DNA from: Hydractinia symbiolongicarpus | Taxonomy: Eukaryota > Cnidaria > Hydrozoa > Anthoathecata > Hydractiniidae | NCBI RefSeq assembly: GCF_029227915.1 | Contig: NC_079880.1 | Location: forward strand, 11,313,501-11,373,500 | Reading direction: 5' to 3' | Length of the DNA: 60,000 bases | In this document: positions 11,670 to 22,300 of the stretch, piece after piece | How positions within the stretch are numbered: the stretch's first letter is position 1 | Layout: each line of letters begins with the position of its first letter | Notes under the pieces: generated by a model | Seen by the model: only the letters and a program-made list of their open reading frames with translations | The model's database searches: none | What the model was told of the DNA's origin: nothing | Program-made: the position numbers and the translations under genes

Positions 11670-12618
11670 TTAGAACTGGAATAAAATGTCCAGATACTTT
11701 AATGCTGGTTTTGAATGTCTTGAGTTTGTCCTTAGGATGAAGCGAGTTGACACGATTAATGGAGAAGAATTTTCTGCCGAATGGTCGACTGACTGTTCGG
11801 TGCCTGGTTGAACGAAACGAACGGGGTAACGAGAAGGTGGTGGGTTCATATTATGTTTACGAGATGAGCGACATACACGTGCCAAGTGATTCAATTTTCC
11901 ACACGATCGACATACTTTATTTTTTAGCAGGGCACTGTTTTGCATGGGCCAAGCATTTCCGCTGTTAAAACATGACTTACTTGGTGTTTCTTTTTTGTGG
12001 ACTTGCATTTGTAGATCAGCAATTTGTTTACGTAAAACTTGAACTTTCTCTGCTTGTGAAGTGTCACCTATATGGTTTGTTGCTCCAGCTTCAATTTCTT
12101 GAGATTGATGCTCCACGTCTTCGTATAATTTACCTCGTGTGAGAATGTCCTGTAGAGATGCTTCTTTGTTACTGAAACAGTATTTTCTAAGCTTGTTTGA
12201 CTTTGTTCCTAAAATTAGCTGTGTTTTGATCTGTTGGTTGATACTGTCGAAATTACAACGTGAAGCAATAGTTTTAAGTCGTACATAATAAGATTGTGAA
12301 GTTTCGCCATCATTCTGTATTGTTTTTTGAAAATTCCAAACTTCAAAACATTCGTTCGTTTTTGGTTCAAAATATCGACTAAATATTTTAGTTAAATCTT
12401 CGATCGTAGCTCCAGTATTGTCAAGTACTTCAAAAATATCTTGTAATTCAAATCCTCCGTAATGTAATAACAAAGCTCTCTTTCTTGTTTGGTCTTCGAT
12501 GTTCATTGCCGTTATAAAGTAATTAAATCTACTAATATATTTCTTCCAACACACTGTGCATTTCACTTTCGTCGAGAGAAAATTTAGGAAAATCTGATAA
12601 AAAGGTACTCGTCGCCAT
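11670..12618 (-). pseudogene. Gypsy gag (capsid and zinc knuckle), frameshifted
   Basis: The ATG at 12618 abuts the 5' LTR and reads MATSTFLSDFPKFS, then goes out of frame after about 20 codons. The second frame (12566-11670) continues with a capsid-like region (RKRALLLHYGGFELQDIF) and a CCHC zinc knuckle (CRSCGKLNHLARVC) near its end, which would bind genomic RNA. Gag would assemble the virus-like particle. Confidence 0.85.
12600..12617 (-). other. Primer binding site of the Gypsy element
   Basis: On the minus strand TGGCGACGAGTACC starts one base after the LTR. It complements a tRNA 3' end of type GTCGCCA, as in tRNA-Ser-primed mag-like elements. It overlaps the gag start codon. Confidence 0.75.
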
Positions 12619-12708
12619 TGTTGTATTTAGAAGCAGTAAAAACACGTGCGAATGCTACTCTATATATTTTCAACTGAACTTAACGTCTCGATAACCTCAA
12701 ACACAACA
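12619..12708 (-). repeat. 5' LTR of the Gypsy element
   Basis: 90 bp, TG...CA, near-identical to 8876-8965. Because gag begins immediately after it, promoter and leader must lie within the LTR. Confidence 0.88.
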
Positions 12709-13141
12709 ACTACAACTTTCTATATTGTCCTGTGTTCGTATCTTTTCGAAATATAATAAGACTTTTTGGTGCAATCTGTTTATCCAAAAAAATCTGGAAC
12801 CTCATCTTCAAACGTATCAAAAATATTTTGTTCTATTACATTTGCGTCTGGTCTGACCATGTTAATTTAGATATGTTTGATGTCCGACATAACCCGACCA
12901 TCATTATGTTTCGTGATCCTCGGACCTAACGTTCTTATCTGAATTTACTCTTCAAAAGACGGTCAGAACTATTTTATGGTTAACTTGAATTTCTTTGTTG
13001 TTGAATCAATTTCAGGATAGGATTGATATTATTCAAGACATTTCAGAGTCTCTGAGTCTATTACTACTGTTATATATCGGTAGATTCATGCACAATGTTA
13101 GAGTGAATCCCCAAAGTGGACCTCTTAAGCGGATACAAATA
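12709..13141. other. Non-coding spacer
   Basis: No gene or repeat recognised between the LTR element and the pogo-type MITE. Confidence 0.4.
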
Positions 13142-13660
13142 CAGTAGACGTCCGTTAATTCGAATGCCGCTTAATTCGAACTTTCCGTTATTTCGAACAA
13201 ATTACCAAGTCCCTTGAGTTTGGTTTAATAAAGTCTTATATTTTGAGCTGCTTAATTCGAACTCCGCTAATTCGAACATTTCGCTAATTCGAACAATTTT
13301 TTAGTCCCAAAGATGCATTATGCTCGTTAATTCGAAATTTTGTGTATTGATAAATAAAATCTTAAGGGAAAATAAAAAACGTTTTCATTTTTATTCATTT
13401 TTATTGCATCAATGGCGGCAAAAGTTCTTTTAATTTATCAATTAAATGAAGTTTACAAGGAATTTGGAGGCCTTGCCCAAACAACGTTAAAAGATTTTTA
13501 TAAAAAGTTGTAGTATAGTTATAATAAAGTTATATTGGCATAATACCTTTAAACGTTTATTAAAATTCTTGTTTTTTCTGAACTTCCGATGGTCCGAACA
13601 TTCGTTAATTCGAATAACTAATTTAGTCCCTTGCGTGTTCGAATTAACGGACGTCTACTG
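13142..13660 (+). mobile_element. Pogo/Tigger-type non-autonomous element
   Basis: TIRs read CAGTAGACGTCCGTTAATTC at the left and the same in reverse complement at the right. Sub-terminal TTCGAA/AATTCGAAC motifs are repeated on both sides, a style typical of pogo/Tigger TIRs. The left flank is TA (13140-13141); the matching right TA is CA, so the target duplication is imperfect. Inside is the end of a transposase-like frame (separate entry), so this is an internally deleted autonomous element. Confidence 0.75.
13412..13513 (+). pseudogene. C-terminal remnant of a pogo-type transposase with a PIP-box-like motif
   Basis: An open frame of 33 codons, starting MAAKVLLIYQL and ending QTTLKDFYKKL-stop, lies between the TIRs. 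Pogo-family transposases end in a PCNA-interaction (PIP) motif of form Qxx[LI]xx[FY][FY], and QTTLKDFY fits. The rest of the transposase is gone. Confidence 0.5.
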
Positions 13661-14410
13661 CAGTATAAAATAAATAAACCACATAGTTTGATTCCTTAAG
13701 AAGCTCTTCCGACCCAACCTATACAAAGTATCCGTATACTGCTCATCATCTTCTCTGTACTTTAACACATGATATTTTTTTCGCTTGCTTAACTCCAGGT
13801 TTCAGAATGTGCTTCTTGTGGATATGATTAAGAAGAAGTATTTGAAGTTTTTTGTTTTGTTTATAAAAAACAATCCTTTGCTTCTCATGGAAAAATAGAA
13901 TTATTCGTGTGATAAGTGACTATTGTCTGGACTCGCGAATGTCGTCATCTTCGTCTTCTATTTCGTTTTTGGGGAATGTCACAAACTTTCTTTTTCTCGG
14001 CTTTTTTATTTCGCTGTTGAGTTAAGGAATTAATTTTACATGATATATGTATTCCATACATAAATACTTTGGGAAATTTTTTTACAACTAACATAAACTA
14101 ACAAAAAGCATTCTGTCTGTAAAGCGCACAAATATTTTGCCGCGCAACCCGCATGCACAGGTAGGCAGTGGTTCAACTGTAAACTTGACCCCGGGGTTTT
14201 ATTGCGATAGTTGACTGGTGGAAGCAACCTTGTTGATGAAGACCCTGGGTACAAGGTTGTGCTGAGGTGATAAGTTTGATGGTGGGGGTGAAGGGGTCGT
14301 GCAAAAAGTAGACTCGATCGAACGGAGGGACCTGATTTTTATTTATTTATTTTGTTTTGGTGCAAAGCGAACACGAAAATGTACATTCATGCACATTGTG
14401 TGAATTAAAC
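13661..14410. other. Non-coding spacer
   Basis: No supported gene. It may hold promoter sequence for the possible exon at 14411. Confidence 0.35.
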
Positions 14411-14523
14411 ATGGCGGCTTCTCCTTTCGCTTTATTTTGTATGGAGCTTTCATGCTTTCAAGTTTCTATCAAGTTAAACAGACTTGCTGTTTTACTGTTC
14501 TCTTTGTTTCTGGTTATTATAAT
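14411..14523 (+). CDS. Possible first coding exon of an unidentified gene
   Basis: ATGGCGGCT in a good start context opens 37 codons that end in a hydrophobic stretch (LAVLLFSLFLVII), followed exactly by a strong donor GTAAGT. The peptide looks like a signal anchor or signal peptide. Splicing it to the NOMO acceptor at 19301 puts NOMO out of frame, so it is either a separate gene, a non-coding leader exon, or chance. No downstream partner exon was found. Confidence 0.22.
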
Positions 14524-15623
14524 GTAAGTTTTCATGAAGTTAGCGACTCCTCGTATTTTACTCAGCGGTCCGGGAAAACCTATTTTAGCTAGCTATAAGG
14601 ACCATCTAGCTGCTAGCTATAGTATAGTCAGGTGGTCAGCTAGCTAACTAGCTAGGTCTAAAGACTATAGCTAGCTAGTATAGTAGTATAGTAAAGTAGA
14701 ATTCTTGAAAGAGTATTTACAGCTATATGCTTGTGCTACCAGGTAAATACCTTAGCGTAGTACACAGAGGTACTATTTCACCATGTTATATAGAGCTAGC
14801 TAGGTACAATTTCGCCAGGAAGATATAAATCCTGTTCATTCCACAGTTAGGTGTTTACACTCACTTTTATTGATTTACGGCTCTTCTATGGATTCATCTT
14901 TAATAAAATCCAAGGTTTGGATAAGCGAAGCAAACTTCCCATGGACGACTAAACTGTATCTTCTCTAGACTCGTGATTCGCTGATCCCTTTTTTCCTCGC
15001 GACTGCGGTACAAAGTCGCCAGACTTCATTTTGATAGATCTAAGGAGATTTACTTTGTAAACCCAATTTTTTACCTAGGCACGTCACAAGGGACTTGAGA
15101 ATAGTATTAAGCTGAGTTACATAGATTACCCAGAATATCTTGTTTCTTTTTCACAGAAAACCTAGCTGGCGAAATTGTACCACTCTGGGTTCCATTTTTC
15201 CAGGCCATTTGTGATACACGGCCGGTTACGTTTTAACTTTATTTTTAATTGTTGTTGTCTGGCTATGTTTAATATCCAAAATAAGCCACAACAGGGCGGC
15301 CCAACGCAAAGTACGCTATGTGTATTAATGCGGGATAAATTTGTGCAGTTGGAATGTCACATAGCACAACTTATGGTTGCAGAAGAACGTGAAGTTTTAT
15401 GGTCAAACTCTCACAGAAGAGGCTTTCATTAAACAAGAACTACAAGTATCTAAATTAGACTAAAGCTAAACTAGCAAAAACTGTCCTAAAATTACACAAT
15501 ATGACAGGATTTCTTTATTGATATAGTACATACTGGATAAAATAAAAGCTCTTTTTGTTCTCAATTTAAATGTAAAAAATTTCAGATTTATTAATGCTAC
15601 ATAAATTATGATATCACATTTAA
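14524..15623. other. Non-coding stretch with GCTAGC-rich palindromes
   Basis: 14580-14720 and 14805-14815 are rich in TAGCTAGC-type self-complementary words. A frame at 15175-15432 is open but has no recognisable domain and is not called. Confidence 0.4.
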
Positions 15624-15640
15624 CAGTCTTTTTCAGGAGA

Positions 15641-15710
15641 GGCATGCGATCGCACGCGCACGCCTTGGCACACACCTAAACCGTTTCAGGCGTGTGATTA
15701 ATCGCACGCC
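15641..15710 (-). repeat. Paired GC-rich hairpins, left end of TIR element
   Basis: Module B (15641-15676) and module A (15689-15710), spaced by 12 bp. The same A+B pair recurs at 22249-22318 and 59337-59401 in the other orientation. Confidence 0.75.
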
Positions 15711-15772
15711 TGAAAAATAAATATTGAGTTTTCAAAATCAACCTATAAAATCCATTTTGTAGCGTGCGATGG

Positions 15773-17070
15773 TCATCATCATCATCATCATTCTCGGCTT
15801 AACGTCCGTTTTCCATGCTAGCATGGGTTGGACGGGGTATATTAATGACCCTCTTCCAATCTGATCTAGACTGTGTTAGATCTAAACTCAACTTCCTCTC
15901 TATCAAGTCTGTCCTTATAACCTCCTGCCAAGTCTTTCTCGGTCTACCTCTGGGCTTTGCCCCAGGAACTATCAAGTCTCTACACTTTCTTACCCAATTA
16001 TCCTCCTCCATTCTTTCCAAGTGCCCCAGCCAATTCAATCTTCTTATCTGGATAACATCTTTAATTCTACAGAGACTTAGCCTGCTTCTTAGCTCATCTG
16101 AACTCTTTCTGTCTCTCAGACTGGCATTACACATCCACCTAACCATTCTCATATCATTCCTTTCTAAACGGTCAAGATCTTCCTGCTTCACTGCCCATGT
16201 CTCACTACCGTACAACATAACACTTCTTACACAGGCCTCATACAACCTACCTTTTACCTCAATTGACAGGACTCTGCTAGTCAATAAAGGAAGTAACTCT
16301 CTAAACTTTTTCCAAGCAGAACCTATCCTGCAAGTAACACTTCTTCCAACACCCCCTTCACTGCCCAACATATCACCTAAGTAACAGAAGTTCTTAACTA
16401 TCTCCAACGAGCCACTGTTGTACATCATTAAAGCTGGAAATACTTCATTCTCTATAATCTCACCTTTGCAACGCTTGCATACAAACTGTATGCCAGCTCT
16501 TAACCTTCCACTAATACTACTGCACTTCTTATGTACCCAATGCTTGCAAGTCTGACAAAAAATTGAGTTACTACCAACCCCTTTCCTGCAAACTCCACAA
16601 GGCCACTTTCCAACTACAAGGTCACACTTGGCTGCAATGCTACTTATCATGACTTTAGACTTTGCTGTGTTTACCTTCAGCCCTTTTTCTTCTAGTCCTT
16701 TCTTCCACTTCTCAAACTTTTCAACTAATTCTTCCATCGACTCTGCTATGAGAACCAAATCATCTGCATACAATAACTCCCATGGGCAACCTGTTCTGAA
16801 CTCCATCGACAGCGCTTCTAAGACTAGAATAAACAACAAAGAACTAAGTACAGAACCCTGATGTACACCAACATTTACACTAAATTCATCACTAAGTGAA
16901 TCGTTAATCCTGACACGACTTCTAGCATTGCTGTACATAGACTGAACCATCGTAACTAGCCACTCATCCACACCTAATTTTCTCATAGCCCACCAAATAA
17001 CTTTACGTGGCACTCTATCAAAAGCTTTCTCTAAATCTACAAAGGCAAAATAGAGATTCTTTTTCTTTCC
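15773..17070 (-). pseudogene. RTE-type non-LTR retrotransposon, 5'-truncated, with PHD-like insert
   Basis: An open frame of 404 codons (17013-15799), preceded in frame by FAFVDLEKAFDRVPRK up to about 17070. It shows RT blocks GVHQGSVLSSLLF and the catalytic LLYADDL, then a Cys/His-rich PHD-like finger (CGVCRKG through CKRC). The RTE-style C-terminal part follows (LYGSETWAVKQEDLDRLER, RRLNWLGHLERM, PRGRPRKTW). The 3' end is a (TCA)n run at 15773-15792, typical of RTE tails. Upstream of 17070 only decayed coding is seen and the endonuclease is absent. The long open frame suggests a fairly young copy. Confidence 0.85.
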
Positions 17071-17394
17071 TAAATACTTTAATGGTAGCCCTTGAAATAA
17101 TTTTTGGAGACTCGTCAGACAAAACGTCCAATAGATTTCCGTCTTGGTTGGACACTTTTTGATCTCACAAATTATTGAATAGTCCTGGTCCTTTTAATCC
17201 ACAAGCAAGCCTATTCATAGCCAACCTGACCATCCTAGCTAATTCACCGACTCCTGACTTAGTTAAAAGAACTACGTAGACATAAATCTCTTTTGCCTGA
17301 CCCCTTCGTTGTTGGTAACCAGGTCTTACACAAGAAATCCAGCCATGCGGTTCTTAACTAATGTGGAGGTGAACGCCAACGGCGCACGGCATTT

Positions 17395-17650
17395 TATCAT
17401 GGATTTAATTGTAGATAATTTTTTCATTTGACAAAATAATTGGAGACCATAGCAGGTCCGAATTTAATGGATTTTTTCTTTATGACTGTAAAAACGAAAC
17501 CCACGGTCGGTATAAATTTTTTCTGTAAAAATTCTGTTAAAGTGTAGCTGAACTTTCTGAATGAATTTTGAAGTTTTATTTAAGCCACGTGGATGAAGAT
17601 TTTTTTAAATTTGAAAACAAAGCATATTTTTGCCTATTTGCTTGTGACCT
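17395..17650 (+). repeat. Dispersed ~250-bp repeat, copy 1
   Basis: It matches 58630-58890 in the same orientation, with many shared words (TTTCATTTGACAAAA, CATAGCAGGTC, AGCCAC.TGGAT.AA). Both copies lie upstream of a hairpin-bearing TIR end (17952 and 59418), so it is probably internal sequence of that family. Confidence 0.6.
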
Positions 17651-17952
17651 GAAAAATGAACAAGAAATATAAAAATGACAGTATAGTCATGCATACTATT
17701 TCGGACATGTAGAAAAGGAAATTAAGATTTAGAGAGTCACTATACCAGTAGACGCTCGTTCATCGTGTTTGGGGTTCACGATTAAAAACGTCCCCCACTT
17801 TTCTACCGCAAAATGAATGCACAACAAAAATAACCTCGGAGCCTGTATCACAAGCGTAACATTCTTTGCAAATGCGTTTTACATCGCACACGTTGCTTGA
17901 TTTACACGTGCGAATCATCACACACCTACTCAAATATTCCTGAAAAAGACTG

Positions 17953-18082
17953 ATTTAAGTTAAAGCAAATTCTGACATTTTCTATCATCAGTGATATTTA
18001 TAAAGGTGAATTGATTGGCATTATTTTTTTACCACAGTGACACTTTTTGCTCGTCCCAGGCATAAGATTGCCATTGTCGTTA
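17953..18082. other. Non-coding spacer
   Basis: Nothing recognised. Confidence 0.3.
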
Positions 18083-18136
18083 CCCATGCTAGCATGGAAA
18101 ACGGACGCTAAGCCGAGAATGAATCAATGATGAATG
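18083..18136 (+). repeat. RTE LINE 3'-end fragment
   Basis: The segment from CCCATGCTAGCATGGAAAAC through AAGCCGAGAATGA is the reverse complement of the 3' end of the RTE at 15785-15840. It ends in an ATGA-rich tail, so it is a tiny 5'-truncated insertion in the opposite orientation. Confidence 0.8.
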
Positions 18137-18280
18137 TTACATTGACCCCTGGCTGTTTCCTTTTTTGATAACATGGTTTAATTTAAATGATATTTAAAAA
18201 TACTTAAAAAGTAATGATTAGCACTTTCAATTTCGTGAAAAATTGATTTCCAAGAAAATAAACTTGCTAAATACCCTCTG

Positions 18281-18560
18281 TTTTTTTTAAAGAAGCGTTT
18301 TAGATGCATTATAGGAAGAAGTCTTTTAAAAGATATATTTTAGATAACTTTTAAATATCTTTTAAAAAACGTCTTTTAAAGATTTTCTAAAAGACATCTA
18401 TAATGCATATACCACAAGATTCAAATAAATTAACTTTCAAAAAGACGTATAAAAGATGTCTTTTAAAAGACATTTTTTAGAAGATGCATCTTCAGAGCAT
18501 CTTCGAACAGACGATTTAACACAGACATCCATAAACGTCTTAGAGACGTCGGCTGAGTAG
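18281..18560. repeat. AT-rich foldback of AAGACGTCTTTTAAAAGA-type words
   Basis: Words of the form GTCTTTTAAAAGA and their complements recur at least six times. Outer arms around GATGCATTATA (about 18304) and TATAATGCATAT (about 18400) are inverted. It looks like an old foldback or MITE cluster. No coding. Confidence 0.55.
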
Positions 18561-19305
18561 TAAGGTCACAGCCATCAGATTGTTCCTTTTTTGTTTTATG
18601 TTTGTGAATTAATTTTCAGTGGCTGCACAAACCTGTTCATAGCCTAATTAGGATATAAACTAACTTTCGCACAAAAAGCTTTTGATAATGACTGACAACA
18701 GCTCTCTGAGATATTCATTTATATGATAGAACCTAATGAATTACTCTAATCAAAGTGGCAGCATGGTTTTCAAAATAGTGGCAGGTTGAGGAGTTTTTTA
18801 GTTAGGCTATCATTGGCAGCAGCGAAATGATGTACCCCTGTGTACAGATTTAAACTGAACATCATTTTGTGGTGCTGAAACAAGCATATTTTGCATTGAT
18901 ATCTTGGAATCTTTCCTATTGTATAAAATGAAATATTTTAAAATTTGATGTGAGAAAAAATGCCCTGGACCATTGATGAGGTGCCATGTTGCAAAATACT
19001 GATTTTTCAGTGTGAATGTACTTATTTAGGCTCAATTGCTGATAATGCATCTACCTAAAAATAAGGCTTTTAGGATAAGGTGACTTATACGAGTTTCGAG
19101 ATATAAGTTTTAATTAAGAGGTTAGGAGCCTGTTTTGATAGTTTTGAAACAATCCACGATCCTGTTTGTTTTCTGTTTTGCTAATTTTCACACATTATTC
19201 AGTGCTTTTCATGCTTCTATGATCCTGTTTTGATGGTTTTTAACCGATCTTTGGTGATATTTTTGTTTATGCTTTGTTTATTTAATTTTTGTTATTATAG
19301 AAATC
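18561..19305. promoter_or_regulatory. NOMO 5' flank
   Basis: AT-rich sequence without reading frames. It ends with a polypyrimidine tract and TTATTATAG at 19292-19300, an acceptor-like site five bases before the NOMO ATG. A TATA box or transcription start cannot be placed. Confidence 0.35.
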
Positions 19306-19368
19306 ATGTATGCAACACTATTTCAAACCTTTATTTTACAAATTTTTTTTGGTAATGTCTATGCACAG
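19306..19368 (+). other. NOMO: NOMO signal peptide
   Basis: MYATLFQTFILQIFFGNVYA, with likely cleavage before QNIVGCGG. The hydrophobic core FILQIFFG directs the chain into the ER. It is encoded wholly in exon 1. Confidence 0.8.
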
Positions 19369-22300
19369 AATATTGTTGGTTGTGGTGGATTTGTGAAATC
19401 TGATGTTCACATTAACTTTGAAAGAGTCAAGGTGAATATTTTATGTGGGGTCAAAATGTCAAAATATTGACAAGGATTGAATTTCAGAATTTTCCAAAAG
19501 AATAAGCATTAATTTTTTACCAATCTGTTTTATCAATATGGTTGTTATTAAAATTTCCAGTTTTAAGGTAATCCAAGGTTTCAATCTAAAATTGCCTAAA
19601 ACGTTAAGAAAATGTCTGGAGTTTGCAGTCAAAAAAATGTCAGAAATGTTAGAAAAATAAAGAGTTAATATTGTGTGGACACCCTGTTATGTTGAACTTG
19701 ATAATCCAGGAATTGTGACATCTTAGAACAAAACATATACTGATGCACAATAACACTCATGGAAGGCACCCACTTAGGGAGAAAAACGAAAAGATCTGTT
19801 ATTTAAATTTTGCTGACATCAGCAATGAACTGTTCATACACAAAAAAATCAGATATTTGTTTACCTGTTGTGTCTATTGTGTAGGCCGTAATAGCTAATT
19901 AAGAAATTTGTAAAGGATCGTTCTTTGGACAAACAATTAGAGATTTTATCTCTTCTGTCAATCTTTTTATAAACAAAAATTTGCAGAAGAGCATTTGCAT
20001 TACCAATATTTCCAAAAGGGAGGAGGGTTGATTATTTCACTACATATTTACTCTGTATTATGAGAAATATTCTCAAAAGTCAACTCAGTTAAATATGCCA
20101 AACGAGGTAAAAAAGGCAGAATTGAAAGAAAATAAACTTTGTCTTTAACTTGTGTGTACATATGAATTGTACTAAAACTCATATTTTGTTAAATCCAATC
20201 AAATTTTGAGGTAATAGAATGTTTAAATTTCAAATTACTAATGTTTTGTGTTGTATATTTCAACAGGTCAAATTGTATACAAGTCAAGGTGCACTAAAAT
20301 CGACCACAGAATGTGCACCAAATAATGGCTATTTTTTGGTGGCTATTTACGATAATGTAAGTGTTGAGTAAAGCCTCACTTTGTTCTTGTTCGCACAGCT
20401 TGGGTAGGCTGCAAGAACCATGTTGTGATTCAGTCATGTTATTAATATGTTTGATTGTGTATTTTTTTACCTATTAGATGTCCCATTAGATGTCAAACAA
20501 GTAACGGTTTTGCATAGACTTTTAAGATCTCATAAGCACTCGTATTTAATTCAGTAATTAAATTTTAGGGTGATTATATTCTCCGTATTGATCCACCAGA
20601 AGGCTGGAGTTTTGGTAAGTGTCCCTCTTGTATATGTATCATTATACCATCACATACACACCAATTTAGTTCCAATAGAGTGTGGCTATAAATTCCCATC
20701 TTTTTAATAAGAACCTCAAGCCAACTCAAAGGAAGCTATCAATACACGATCTGACCTTAGAAAGTAACTAATGTACTTGATTTGATTCCTTGTTAGATCC
20801 TCAAGAGATTAAATTGGCAATCGATGGAGTAAATGATCCATGTTCTCAAGGAAAAGATCTGAATTTTATGTTCACTGGATTTACAGTTGTTGGACAGGTA
20901 AGACGCAATGCACTTAACTGAGACTCTTTTTAACCCAAGTGTAGGATGTGTCTATTATCAATGATAAACAAATGATGATTTAAAACTTAAATTATTTAGA
21001 TAATAAAATTTTTGTGGAAAATTTTTCAATATCACAGTCTTGGTCATGAATATTTGCACCCGCGTGCGGTGGTACGTATGCCTACACTAATACAGGCGTG
21101 CGATTAGTATCGCACGCCTAGCTTATGATTTTGGCATGCAATTATTACATTCAGGAGAGCGGTACGCGGGTTTTTTGAAGCATAGTAGTTGGCAAAAAAA
21201 TTGCCGACGTAATTTTGTTGTGAAATTTAAATGAATGGTGTTATTATGAAGAACGTAAGGTATAGAGAACAATAAAGTCGGCCCCTCTCCTTCATGCTGA
21301 CACTTTTATGCTCGGCTGGTGCATTACACTGAGACTCGAACGAAAGACGGAGGACCATTTGGAACCATGCCACAAGTCAGTCCGACCTTCATCGTCACAG
21401 AGAATACTGCGAGAAGAGTGCGCACCCATGCAAGTTAAATATAACCAGAACATGGGAGAGGTTAGGTGTCCTGTACCTTCATACAGCTTTCGGACGAATG
21501 TTCTCGTAATGTAATAATACCAAAGAAAAAACATATTCAATAAAGTTTAATAAATCTTTTTAAAAAGGGAAAGAGAAATCAAATATGTTTAGTAATAATA
21601 ATCGAAAAAAATGTATATCATATTAGAAAGAAGTCTAGAAGTTCTGTCTCCCACACGACACAGCAGGCAATAAGTCAGCCCTGCCCTCGGTTTTGTGAGA
21701 AGAGATGTTCTGCGAAGACTCTAACAATTGAGTCTCCTGTACAGTTTTGCTTTTCATTGAACTGTGCCTGTGACAAGCATTTTCGAAGCATGTCACCGGC
21801 TACTTCTGCGATATTCAACTTAATGATGCCCTGACCTTCAGTTCATTAATAACATGTGTACAAATTACTTCCTAATCAGTTTATCTTAAAACATAGAGAG
21901 CTAGTTGGGACAGAACTATTAACTTAAGAAATACACCATCGGGAAGGTAGGTCAATAGGACTTGTACTTCATTTCCATTTGTCATCGTCTTAAGGAGAGC
22001 AATACAAGGTTAATGACGAAATTTTTTGCTAGCTGAAAAACAAAAAAAATATTGTCGACGCAATACAGACGCAATACATTTGAAATGTATCTCACGTCAG
22101 CAATTTTAATGAAGGTGGGTATTTAATAGAAATACATTTTAGAGATACATTTTAACACGGAAGAACAATTATGTATTGGGTAAAGTCTGGGTAAGGGATT
22201 ACTCTAAAATAGCTCAGTTCTGCTTGGCGTGTGTACGAAGTAGAACAAGGCGTGTGATAAAGAGCACACCCGAATTTCACATGGCGTGTGCGGAGGCGTG

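Larger units (their letters stand above)
8876..12708 (-). mobile_element. Ty3/Gypsy LTR retrotransposon, mag-like, full length but defective
   Basis: Two 90-bp LTRs bound gag, protease, remnant RT, RNase H and integrase in Gypsy order on the minus strand. Very short LTRs plus a primer site beginning TGGCGAC (complement of a tRNA-Ser-type 3' end) are features of the mag lineage; that is family knowledge. The two LTRs differ at only a few positions, so insertion was fairly recent. No target duplication is obvious (left flank ACAAG, right flank ACTAC). The element is dead: gag is frameshifted, the RT core is deleted and integrase has a stop. Confidence 0.9.
15624..17952. mobile_element. TIR element with GC-rich hairpin modules, interrupted by an RTE LINE
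   Basis: The left end reads CAGTCTTTTTCAGGA at 15624; the right end is its complement, ending at 17952. The target duplication ATTTAA is exact at 15618-15623 and 17953-17958. Next to the left end are two hairpins: a longer GC-rich module (15641-15676, around ATGCGATCGCACGCGC) and a shorter one (15689-15710, GGCGTGTGATTAATCGCACG). The right side has decayed versions near 17880-17935. Most of the interior is a nested RTE LINE. The same family forms 21035-22335. Confidence 0.75.

Noticed and set aside
15175-15432. 85-codon open frame upstream of the RTE
   Set aside because: No domain, no partner exons; the chance of such a frame is not negligible.
21292-21540. Overlapping open frames on both strands in NOMO intron 4
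   Set aside because: No domain or splice logic; they lie within the TIR element.
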